Assembly: GCF_047511655.1 (NCBI RefSeq)
Contig: NC_133399.1
Coordinates: 2,049,333-2,113,332, forward strand
From: Castor canadensis
Lineage: Eukaryota; Chordata; Mammalia; Rodentia; Castoridae
Direction: 5' to 3'
Length of the DNA stretch: 64,000 nucleotides
The translations under genes were made by a program, and so were the position numbers. Shown piece by piece: positions 11,970 through 21,411 of this stretch. Below the pieces are notes generated by a model, which worked only from the letters and a program-made list of their open reading frames with translations, had not been told where the DNA came from and ran no database searches. Position 1 is the stretch's first letter; each line of letters opens with the position of its first letter.

Positions 11970-12075
11970 CAAAATAGACTGGCGCTATGGTTAAAGGGGT
12001 TGAGTGTCTTCTCTGCAAATGTAAAGCTCTGATTCAAACCTCAGGCCCTCAAAATAAAACCAACAAACAAAGAAA
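11970..12075 (+). mobile_element. tRNA-derived SINE fragment
   Basis: The sequence resembles the tRNA-related half of the local SINEs ('ctctgattcaaacctcagg') and ends in an A-rich tail. It is diverged. Confidence 0.5.
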
Positions 12076-12099
12076 TAAACAAGACCAAGATGATCACAG

Positions 12100-13670
12100 G
12101 ACAAAACTGATTTTACCAATCTCCCTGTCTCTCCAAATTCCTTCTTCTGTTTTCTCCTCTCTTTGAGAGTGAAACGCCTTTCTGCCTGAGATTGAAAGGG
12201 GCGTTCCCCCTAGATTAATAACCTTAAAATCATGCTCTAAATTAATCCCATTTCATCATAAAACAACCTTGTTCTAGAAACAGCCTGTGGACAATAAACA
12301 TCAGGAAGGGCACAAAGTGGCCCCTCCACTCAGAAGCCAACCACGTGCACATGGGGATCCGCATTTGCTGTGGCCTGGCAACGTGCGGGATCCATGGAAA
12401 TTTAGGGACTTTTGGGCAGCGCCGAGAAGCACTGCATTGAGGGCACGGGGCATAGCCCATAGTTCCAATGAACCTGAAGGACTCAAAGAGAAGCCAGTTC
12501 CCAGGAAGGACTTATGGAGACACTGCCCAGGAGCGCCCTGTCCCCGGCACAAATTCCGTAAATACTCGGGAGTCTCCCCAGCCACTCCAGTCTGCGGGAC
12601 AGGGATTCGCAGGCAGAGTCTCACAGCAGGGCTGTGTGCTGGGATGATGTCACCTCACAGGGACACAGGACGGAGTTTGAGGCTCCCGCTTCACCACCAC
12701 CATAAGGTGGCAGTGGACGTAAGGTCCTGACAGGATGGTCAGGATGCACACTGAAAAGAGACAGGGCGCAGTCAAAACCACCGCTGCCTGCTGCCCACCT
12801 GCGCTCTCACCATTTCCTGCTTCTGCAGTCCGAAGAGTTCACACAGCTGCTGGAGCTGTGTAGCCTGACAACTCTCCCAGCAGCAGACCCAAGACAAATA
12901 TGGGATAAAGTTGGAGGCAACAGTAGACCTTCTGCCACTGCACTCCTCACTGGACAGGAGGTGCAGACGGTTGAACAGCCGCTCTGATTGACTAAGGGGT
13001 ACAGGGCCCAACCCCCAAGCCTTTGAATGACAGGGGCTTTGGGAGGTTGTGGTGTGTGGAATGAGTGAGTTCAAAATGACACAATTAACCAGCCCTGGCC
13101 AAATCAGGCTTCCTTTGTTGGAGATCTGTTTTAGTTTGTGGGATGATTACACTCGGCAGAACTTGTCCTGGCCCTCTGAATGTGGCACCTGCCGCTTATA
13201 CTCACTGAAGCCTTCTTGCATAGTCTTCCTGAAAATGGGACAACTTACTCTCAAAAATCCCAGACTCAGTATCCCATGGAAAAAACTCATCATGTCAGTT
13301 AAGGAGGGGAGACTCAGGAAGGCTAGGACACAAGAAGTCAATGCAGGGAAAATGTTCAAGCTCTGCAAACTGGAATGAAGCAGATGGCCAGGGCTTTCTC
13401 ACACCTCATGTTATAATCTTACCATTTTCACACAAGAAAATAAAACCACATTATCAAAATGTTATATTTCATGGATGGAGAAAAAGGAGTTATATGGCAA
13501 TTATGTTCCACTAAAGATTCAAGATGAATAAAAAGGAGGCTAGGCTCAAGAAGTAGAGTGCTTGATTGGGAAGCAGGAAAGAATGGAAAGCATATATCGT
13601 GTACAACCTCTGACAAGGATGCTGTGTTGCCCAAGATCACAAGTAAAACCCACTTTCATGAGTTTAAACA
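12100..13670 (-). repeat. Duplicated module B, copy 1 (KRAB-ZNF first-exon unit)
   Basis: This aligns by eye with 18150-18950, 31850-32960 and 56440-58060. The central part (12400-12660) is GC-richer than its surroundings and contains several CpGs, which fits a weakened promoter region. It holds an intact-looking first-exon end at 12811. Modules A and B look distantly related, since both carry the 'aaatttagggattt' type block in the same order relative to the exon. Confidence 0.65.
12811..12870 (-). other. KRAB-ZNF first-exon end with intact ATG and donor
   Basis: On the minus strand 'gcagaagcaggaaatg' is followed by GTGAGAG. An ATG as the last codon of exon 1 with a phase-0 donor is the standard arrangement for KRAB-ZNF genes, where exon 2 supplies the KRAB-A box. 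The nearest KRAB exon is upstream (21.3 kb), so this exon would serve a gene past the left edge of the window, or none. The 5' end of the exon is not defined. Confidence 0.5.
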
Positions 13671-13689
13671 TTTCCCGGCATGAGGACTT

Positions 13690-14390
13690 CCGTGATTCCT
13701 GAAAGGGAGCCCTAAATTGGATCATTCCCTAGTGGTGATCAGAGAAACCTCAGGATTTAACTGTTGTAGTCTATCAAGCTTTTCTACCCTCTTCCTATGG
13801 AAAAATATCTCCCTTCTACAGTTAAATATTGATGAGAAAAAAAAAACCTCACTTCAGACTCTTGAAGGTGCTAACTATAAAGAAACTGTAAATGCATAAT
13901 GCAGTATAAATGTTGCTTTTGAAAAAGCCTGACATTCACTGATTTTATCCATATGTAAATTGCCTGGTCTTTTTGAAGGACATTGATCCATTTCAAGCCA
14001 AACACCATGGAGAAAACAGTCCCTGGACAACCAGACTTCTAACCTCAGGAAGGATAGAACTCTTAACCTCATGCACATGTGGTTCATCTGTTTTCATTTT
14101 CAGCAGGTTCATACTGTCAACACTCCTCTGCGAATACCAAATGTTGATTTCTATAGATTTACATTAAAGAAGTTTTCAGCTACAGGTCACAACATGGCAT
14201 ATCTTTTTGAATATTCCATTGGATCAGGAAGAGACTGTTTCTCTGTTATCACCTTTGGGCTGATAAATCCTGTGAAAATAATTGAATCTGGTTGGTTGAT
14301 AAGGTTTGTGAGTTTGTCTTTTCATTACTGATTTCTGCCTTCTTAATCTGTCAGTAACTGGTGTGTTGAGATGTTCAAATATTTGTGGAA
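13690..14390. other. Non-coding DNA, no feature recognised
   Basis: There is no exon, no SINE and no LTR that I can support. Short open frames on both strands are of chance length. Confidence 0.4.
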
Positions 14391-14391
14391 C

Positions 14392-14472
14392 TGGAGTTTC
14401 AACTCAGGGCTTCACACTTGCAAAGCAGGCACTGTACCACTTGAGCTTAGCCTCCTTTTTATTCATCTTGAA
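14392..14472 (-). mobile_element. tRNA-derived SINE fragment
   Basis: Plus-strand 'tttcaactcagggcttcaca' and 'ctgtaccacttgagcttagc' are the reverse complement of the tRNA-like half of the local SINE. Confidence 0.65.
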
Positions 14473-14543
14473 TATTTTTTCCTTCACTTTGTAATGTATA
14501 TTTGAAGTTTATGTTGATGCACTTTCTGTCACTTGTCTCCTCT

Positions 14544-14574
14544 GTGTGTGTGTGTGTGTGCGCGTGTGTGTGTT
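14544..14574 (+). repeat. (TG)n microsatellite
   Basis: An alternating TG/CG tract. Equivalent but shorter tracts lie at the same module position near 53197-53210 and 63134-63153. Confidence 0.9.
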
Positions 14575-15659
14575 ACTATGGATTTAGCCCAAGGCCTTGT
14601 AATTACTAGTCAAGCTTCCTAGTGGTGAGCTACATCCATACAACTTTTTATTTTGAAACACAATCTCTCTAAATGGCCCTGGCTGTCATCCGATTGATAA
14701 TCTCTGTACAACATCCTCCCCTATAGCTGATCACCACTACTGAGTCTTTCATCTACTTTTTGGTGATTCTGACTATTGAACATAGGCCTAACACTTCATA
14801 GGCAGGTACATCAAAGTCCTGATAGCCACTTTGAAATATCATTACACAGGTTCTAGGTCAATGCAGGTATCTTGGAATGCTTGAGTTCTCCCTCCAATCC
14901 TGTGTTTAGCTGCTCTCATTCATCATTTCCTTTTCAGCAACTGTAAGGACCCAGTATAATGTTGAAATCTTTTACTTCAGGCATTTATATGTGATAACAA
15001 ATGTCAGTAATTGATTTTGGAGTCAGGAAGCATGGCTTAACTGCTAGATCATGTGACTAGCAAATGTGAATCCCTAACTCCAAACACCAGTATGACCAAG
15101 GGAGAGAAAGGATTTCATGTCTCTTCATTTTATTCTTTTTAGTACTCTTTCTTTGTGTGGTGTTTATTTCTAACCACTTTTTCCTTCTCTCCAAACACTC
15201 ATTGCAATTTTTGCAATGCTGGTGTACATGTGATATAGTCTGTAAATATTATTCAATTTTCATTCTCTTGTTCAGAATGAATAATTTCAATTGCTTTGGG
15301 AATATGTGTGAAGCCACAGAGAGCTGCCTAAAGAGAAGATTCTCAAAGTCCAAGTCATGTCTTAAATGTGAGGAGGAGGTGTGTACTGGAGGTATGGTTC
15401 AAGTAGTAGAGCATCAGGTTTGCAAATACAAATCCCTGAATTCAAACCTGAATCCCACCAAAAACTGTGAAATAGGTCTTGTTGGTACCATTAAAGAAAT
15501 ACTGAAGAGCATTGATTATATGATGATTTTCTGAAGGATGGCAAAAAATGAAATGCCTGAAATCATAATCCTTTATGCAATGTGAAGAAAAGGGTGTTTA
15601 TTTGTGTAAACTTTGACTATAGGGCACCAAGGATAAGATTGTCATTTAGAAATATAATA

Positions 15660-15984
15660 TTGTGTGCTGGATATTGGTGGCTCCTGCCTGTCATCTCATC
15701 TACTCAGGAGACAAAGTTTGGAATAATCACGGTTTGAGACCAACCTGGGCAAAAAGTTAATGACACCTCATGTCAGTCACTAACTCTGTATGGTGGTATC
15801 TGCTTATAATTCCAGCAACATGGGAGGCATCAGCAGAAGGATTATTGTCTGAGGCAGCCATGGGCAAAATGGGAGACCCTACCTGAAAAATAACTAAAAT
15901 AGCACTGAAGATCATGGAGCCTGACTCAAATGTTAGAGGCCTGGTTGGGGAAGTACAAGTCTCTGTGTTCAACCACGTTACTCC
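15660..15984 (+). mobile_element. SINE array (7SL-like head, related copies)
   Basis: Two successive heads of the type 'catctactcaggag' and 'ccagcaacatgggagg' are followed by a tRNA-like tail. The same arrangement occurs at 27800-28060, so it predates the duplication. Confidence 0.6.
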
Positions 15985-15987
15985 CAA

Positions 15988-16018
15988 AAATAAATAAATA
16001 AATAAATAAATAAATGAA
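15988..16018 (+). repeat. (AAAT)n microsatellite
   Basis: Seven or so AAAT units form the tail of the preceding SINE. Confidence 0.9.
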
Positions 16019-16029
16019 ATTCCATATTG

Positions 16030-16470
16030 GGAATGGGCAGAAAATCTATGTTTGAAAGCAGTGAGGGAAAATATTCACTCATCCCACTTCTTTTTTACAT
16101 GAAAGAGCTTCATTCTGACACTCATGATACTGCACAGTGTATAGAACATTCATTAGAAAACTATGCAACGTCACCTGAACACAATATACCTAGTAGATCA
16201 GAATGGAATGAATGTCAGCATCAGGGGGCCAGAAGAAAGTGGGTTTGAGTTTATTAATCTTGGTACATGAACAATATGGTTTTATATTTATTGTAGAAAA
16301 TGAAAGTTTCAAGAAATCCATCTTCAGAATGGACATGATTTAGGGAAATAAAGACAATTCAAAGTATTCTGGAAGATCCAAGTGCCACCAAAAACCAGGT
16401 TTATTTTATTTTATCTGTAAAATGTGTGACTAACAGCAAAGTAGTTGGTTACTTTAAAATTTTTGTTAGG
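16030..16470. other. Non-coding DNA, no feature recognised
   Basis: Nothing here supports a gene or a named repeat. An A/T-rich string ('ttattttattttatctg') lies near 16401-16417. Confidence 0.4.
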
Positions 16471-16472
16471 AG

Positions 16473-16755
16473 AATTCCAAGATGGCAGCTAGAGGGAGGA
16501 AGCAGAAAGCGTGCCTTCTAAAGTAAAATCTTGGAGAGATGCTGGAGAGACACCTTACAGGAAAAACCACCAAGAAGAGGCAAAATGTTGACTCCTCCAC
16601 ACCTCCAGCCTGTGCAGAGCAAGCATCTCCACTTCACGTTAAACGGAGAAACCAGGAGGGCTCCTGGGCCACCACACTGCAGCGCCCAGATGGCTTGGGA
16701 AGATGCAGACCACAAGGAAAGCTAAGTGGCATGCAGTACGCCCACAGACAATCCT
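16473..16755 (+). mobile_element. L1 5'UTR fragment
   Basis: From 'agaattccaagatggcagc' to 'acaatcctgg' this matches the minus-strand 5'UTR of the L1 at 8340-8095, and it extends about 40 bases further 5'. L1 copies are usually truncated at the 5' end, so a piece holding only the 5' end must be what is left after loss of the rest. It joins module F directly. Confidence 0.8.
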
Positions 16756-16756
16756 G

Positions 16757-17115
16757 GTAAAGTAGTTGTATTTATTGTGACAAAGTTCATTGTTACAACA
16801 ACATCTAAGCATTACAGATGTCCTGAGGTGACCATGCATGGTCAAAAGTAGAGCTAGTGAATTACCCAACTTGTAAAAAGATCATAATCAACAGAAAACA
16901 TGCACGTTGGATATGGAATTGTTACCAACTTTGGGCAATGTGTGTAGTACCTGTTCGTGAGGATGGAAGCTGAGGGGCAGAAGGCAGCCTACAGGGAGAG
17001 TTATGTGCTGGTGTGCTCAGGTTTAATTTGATTTGAGCCATTGATGTGTATCTGTCTGTACTATAGAGATACGTTAATTCAGAGGGAATATGCTTCCTGC
17101 TGCCTTTAATTCCCA
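16757..17115. repeat. Duplicated module F, copy 1
   Basis: This aligns with 47345-47695. Shared strings include 'caaagttcattgttacaa' and 'gtagagc-actgaatta' (one base differs). Only two copies were seen. Confidence 0.75.
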
Positions 17116-17650
17116 TTTCTCCCTTCTGGTTGACTATGCTCTGTCTATCAGGAGCTCAACACCCCTTTTGCCTTGGAGGTTTCTTGCGCTCTGATCATTT
17201 TTTACTTTGTCCATTTCTGCCCATGATCTTCATGGGAGCTTGAGGCACCTCTTGGTAGTCTGTGGGTCTGTATAAAGTGCTGACCTGGATTAGATTCAAG
17301 AATCTAATTCTTCTTTAACAGTATGCTTCACTTTCCCTGGGTGTCAACCCAACACATCTCTCCTGCGTGCATTTCTCCTGCATGTCACCCAACACGTCTT
17401 CTGTGTGCATGTCTCCTGTGTGTCACCCAAGTCATCTCATTCACACATCACAGAGCCTCCAGGATCCTGATCACCAAGACATTACTTGGTCACCCCCGTG
17501 ATGCTTCTTGTGTTGATTTGTGTAGAAAACTTACATGGTCACTGCAGTCCCTGTCTTCAGAGCTCTTTTACCTGTGTTGTAAAGAAATTCTGTAGTCCAA
17601 GTTCATTTGCAAATCTGGAAAACTGTCATCCTCAGCTCAACCTCAGGCTG
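17115..17650. other. Non-coding DNA with short internal repeats
   Basis: A short unit containing 'tctcctgygtgycacccaa' recurs three times near 17345-17430. No gene or known repeat was recognised. Confidence 0.4.
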
Positions 17651-18040
17651 TGGCAATCAGGCAACAGGACCTGTCTCCCCTGGAAAGGGCTGGGACTCCC
17701 TTCCCAGATGGAATGTAAAATCCCAGATGATCCCAATTGATAACCCTCCAGTGCCGAAAACAGACACACAAGAGACAGAAAATCTTCACAAGGCAATTTT
17801 CTTGATCAAGAGGTGCAAGCATGTGCTCATTCCTGTTACGCAACACGCAAGCACAAAGTGGCTGACAGTGGCTCCTCCTTATATATCTGATGCAGTTGTA
17901 CCTGCCCCTCACCTAGGATTTGTCCAGGTCAAAGGTTCACAGTCTTTCCTGATTGGGCAAAAGGCATGGGGGATAGGTTAGGGCGTGCAGTTTTGTGACC
18001 AATGGAGTTGTACAGGAATCCAGAAGAAGAAGCAAGGACC
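17650..18040 (-). mobile_element. Probable solo LTR
   Basis: On the minus strand, in order, there is a CCAAT motif ('gcccaatcagg'), about 70 bases further a TATA-like 'atatataagg' (plus 17877-17886), and then a T-rich region ending in 'cttgtgtgtctgttttcgg'. This is the usual order of a retroviral U3-R-U5. No partner LTR or internal region was found. The ends are uncertain and the family is not identified. Confidence 0.5.
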
Positions 18041-18149
18041 CTTTAAACATAAAAGTCACCTAAGATGGTGAACTGAGGAATTTTTAAGTAATCTAAGAGG
18101 GTAACAAATACTTTGATAGAAAAGATCATTTTTTCTTACAAATAGAAAT

Positions 18150-18950
18150 CACACTTGTGCCATAGCTGAGTAGCCTGAGAACTCTCTCAGCAGCAGACAG
18201 ATACAAAAAATATACAAAATATGGCATTTATGTGGTAGGCAATGTCGTGCTCCTCAATGGACAGTTGGTACAGGTGACTAAACACCTCCTTTGCTTGAAT
18301 AATGCGTACAGGGCACAAACCCCTAGCCCTGAGGGACAGGAAAGGGATCCCATATATGACTGAGTGATTTCAAATGACAGAATCCTTCAGAAACCCTCAC
18401 CAGATACCTCTGATCTGGAGAACTGTCTCAGTGTGGGAGTGGGGTGGAATTGAATTCAGCAGAACTTGTTCTTGTCCTCCATACCAGGCACTTGCTTTTA
18501 AACTTACTCATTGGAATCTTCTTGCATATTTCTGCTGAAATTGAGACAATGGTGTGCTCAGAGAATTTCACAGTCAATGTACCATGTTGAAAAGTCATGT
18601 CAGTTAGATCACAGGGCATCAATGTAGGGTTTATGCTCAAGCTCTCAATATTGGAATGAAGCAGATTGCCAGGATAATCTCACAGCTCATGTTTCAATCT
18701 ACCAAGTTTCAGCCAAGGAATTAAAACATGCAAAAATGGATCTTTATGGTAATTATATTTCATAAAAGATTTAAGAGGAATTAAAAGGAGGTATGACTGA
18801 AGCAATAGGGTGCCTTCTTTGCAAGCATGAAGTACAGAATTCAACCATTTTTCTACCAAAAAATAAGATAGAAAGAAAAAGATGAATTAAAAGTAACCTG
18901 TGTACAACCTCAGACAAGGATCCTGTGTTACCCAAAGTCACAAATTACCT
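18150..18950 (-). repeat. Duplicated module B, copy 2 (lacking the exon end)
   Basis: This aligns with 12850-13670 from the 'tagcctgaraactctc' block onward. The part that would hold the ATG and donor is missing, so it is a promoter-side remnant only. It lies immediately 3' of the zinc-finger gene. Confidence 0.65.
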
Positions 18951-18954
18951 CATA

Positions 18955-19062
18955 TTTCTTCTGGGATTCCTGAAGTCCTCTTCAATGTTTTCATTTTCTT
19001 CTTCTGTTTGTAAGATACAGACACAGAGAAAACATTAATATTAAATTGATATAAAAGAACAG
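18955..19062 (-). pseudogene. Stray copy of the KRAB-ZNF third exon
   Basis: About 110 bases match 21061-21180, which contains exon 3 of the gene upstream. The copy keeps the pyrimidine-rich lead-in, an open frame (minus-strand reading around ENIEEDFRNPRRNM) and the GTAATT donor. It also has a more canonical acceptor (AACAG) than the exon in the gene. It sits just beyond the end of the zinc-finger array and so is not in a position to be used by that gene in the normal order. Confidence 0.75.
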
Positions 19063-19064
19063 GT

Positions 19065-19212
19065 AAGGGCATTGAGTGAAGGCATTAAAATTGCTCATTT
19101 TCATAGGGTTTCTCTGCAGTGAGTTCTTTCAGTAATACAAGGGGTGCTTCATTCTGTGTAGCCTTTCCCACAGTGCTTACACCAATAGGGTTTCTCTCCA
19201 GTGTGAGTTCTT
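19065..19212 (-). pseudogene. Decayed last zinc fingers beyond the stop
   Basis: After the stop at 19213 the zinc-finger pattern continues in another frame. It reads a linker and the first half of a finger (CKHCGK), then a stop and a further shift, with a last linker-like piece (AEKPYE) near 19100. The gene once had at least one or two more fingers. Confidence 0.75.
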
Positions 19213-20416
19213 CTATGTCTCTGACGGTGACTGGAATGAGTAAAGGCATTGATTGAGGGCTTTCCCACATTTCTTACGTCCATAGGGTTTCTCTCTAGTG
19301 TGAGCTCTTTCATGAATTCGAAGGTAACTGGCTGTAGTGTAGGCTTTCCCACATTGCTTACATCCATAGGGTTTCTGTCCAGTGTGAGTTCTTTCATGAA
19401 TTCGAAGGTAACTGGCTGCAGTGTAGGCTTTGCCACACTGCTTACACACATTGGGTTTTTCTCCAGTGTGAGTGGTTCTATGTCTCTGAAGGTGACTGAC
19501 AAGAATAAAGGATTTCCCACATTGCTTACATCCATAGAGTTTCTCTCCAGTGTGAATTCTTTCATGCCTTTGAAGATAACTGGCTTGAGTAAAGGCTTTC
19601 CCACAATACTTACATCCATATGGTTTTTCTCCACTGTGAGTTCTTTCATGAACACGAAGGTTACACACACGATTGAAGAATTTCCCACATTTGTTACAAC
19701 CAAAAGGTTTCTTTACAGTGTGAGTTGTTTCATGATAGCGAAGGGTACTAGAAAAAGTGAAGGCTTTCCCACACTGCTTACATCCATAGGGTTTCTCTCC
19801 AGTATGAGTTCTTTCATGATTACGAAGGGTAGTTGAATCACTATAGGCTTTCCCACATTGCTTACATCCATAGGGTTTTTCTCCAGTGTGAATTCTTTCG
19901 TGTCTTTGAAGGTGATTGGCTCGATTAAAAGCTTTCCCACATTTCTTGCATCTATAGGGTTTCTCTCCAGTGTGAGTTCTTTCATGAGCACGAAGGGTCC
20001 AGGATGAATTGTAGGCTTTCCCACACTGCTTACATCCATAGGGTTTCTCTCCACTGTGAGTCCTTTTATGAGCACGAAGTGTACTTGGATCACGGTAGGC
20101 TTTTCCACATTGTTTACATCCATAGGGTTTATCACTAATGTGAGATGTTTCATGAATGTGAAAGGTGCCAGATGGAGTGAAGACTTTTCCACCTTGTTTC
20201 CATCCATGACATTTCAGCACATTGTGTACCCTTTCATGGATTAGAAGAGCCTTGTCACCAGTGAAGGTTTTCTCATAAGCATCACATATATTGCTTTTAC
20301 AGGGAGCTGTTCTAAGAAGAGTTTCCTTGCTTACAATGTTCTCTGCAGTCTGTTGAGAGGATTCTCCACATTGAATAGGTAGATTATGTTCCTGCAGTCT
20401 CTCTAACATTTCAGTT
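19213..20416 (-). CDS. KRAB zinc-finger protein, terminal exon (C2H2 array)
   Basis: This exon encodes the DNA-binding half of a KRAB zinc-finger repressor, a nuclear protein that binds specific DNA through tandem C2H2 fingers. The acceptor is canonical (TTTTCCAG, 20417-20424). After a linker of about 40 residues come two decayed fingers lacking metal ligands, then ten fingers of 28 residues each (about 20124-19285). All ten have C-x2-C...H-x3-H, mostly with TGEKPY-type linkers. Predicted contact residues (-1,2,3,6) are DSTA, SWTA, RNHR, DTTN, FSTY, RCNV, QSYR, LSHR, ASYI and TSYI. An eleventh finger loses its first Cys (YGRKKC) and is frameshifted by a 13-bp insertion (19245-19257), which brings the stop at 19213. 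The phase fits exon 3. The frame open upstream to 20427 is intron sequence. Confidence 0.93.
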
Positions 20417-20429
20417 CTGGAAAACAAAG

Positions 20430-21060
20430 ATTACCATTGCTATCTTATTAAGTAATTATTTATTAGAAGCTATGGTGTTTGTCACTATAAACATTTATGA
20501 ACACAAATGTAGTACATGATCTGCAGCAGGCCTGAGGACAGCTATTACCTAAACAGTGGTGTTCATTATGTGTTCCCATCACACTATTTCCATGTTAGGT
20601 GTTTGACAACACTGAATGAATTTTACTACGTTGAAATACACTTAAAGTGCTTTTTGAGATGCCTTGGATCAACAGCATGTTGGATTGCAAAATAAAAGAA
20701 TGAACACGAGGACAAAGGTTCAAAAATGTGCCAGTCTATTCCAGTACACATAATAATCCCATTGTGATGGAATTTGATATAATATAGTTAAATTAGTTTG
20801 TGCACAGAGTGGGATTATTTTTGTATATTGATCAATAGGAAAATGTCTTTTGTGACTTCTTAGGACAAAACATTATGGAAAAAGGGCACATATCAAACTT
20901 TGAATTTTCTCATTGTGGATACTTAATTTATTTTTCCAATCCTAGATAAACTTTTCACTGACTTCAGCAATTTATAAGTAAAAGTTTTGGTCTCATTTTC
21001 TTGGTTTTCAAACTTCTTCTCAATGGCAAATCTAATACTCACTGTTTTGGTTATGAGTAT
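20430..21060 (-). other. Intron 3 of the zinc-finger gene
   Basis: Lies between the exon 3 donor (GTAATT) and the terminal exon acceptor. No repeat was recognised inside it. Confidence 0.7.
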
Positions 21061-21067
21061 GAATTAC

Positions 21068-21119
21068 CTCATATTTCTTCTGGGATTCCTGAAGTCCTCT
21101 TCAATGTTTTCATTGTCTT
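21068..21119 (-). CDS. KRAB zinc-finger protein, exon 3
   Basis: This short exon joins the KRAB-A box to the finger exon. Read from the KRAB exon (phase 1) it encodes EDNENIEEDFRNPRRNM and ends in phase 2 before GTAATT. Similar short exons follow KRAB-A in many rodent and human KRAB-ZNF genes, usually about 61 bp. The acceptor used here is AAAAG, 52 bp from the donor. The older acceptor may have been a few bases upstream, where the sequence now lacks AG, so the true start of this exon is uncertain. Both choices checked keep the frame. Confidence 0.75.
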
Positions 21120-21156
21120 CTTTTGTTTGTAAGACATAGACACAGAGAAAACATCA

Positions 21157-21411
<255 letters not shown>

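Larger units (their letters stand above)
14475..16030. repeat. Duplicated module D, copy 1
   Basis: This aligns with 27040-28060 and 63070-64000 and, at its start, with 53150-53320. Shared landmarks in order are a TG-repeat, a 'ttactatggrtttag' block, the 'catggctya' tRNA-like piece near 15035, a second tRNA-like piece near 15400 and a SINE near 15660. No coding content was seen. Confidence 0.75.

Noticed and set aside
12287-12730. 147-codon frame in the GC-richer part of module B
   Set aside because: Other B copies do not keep it, and codon content is explained by the higher GC. It is promoter-type DNA.
13690-13725. Possible further copy of exon 3 beside module B copy 1
   Set aside because: Only about ten bases ('gattcctgaa') match in a row, with no donor or acceptor.
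19249-19836. 195-codon frame on the plus strand, antisense to the zinc fingers
   Set aside because: It is a mirror of the repeated 84-bp finger units. Its protein repeats are a by-product of that periodicity.
19713-20207. 164-codon minus-strand frame overlapping the finger exon
   Set aside because: It is the shifted frame of the finger repeats and lacks any finger pattern.
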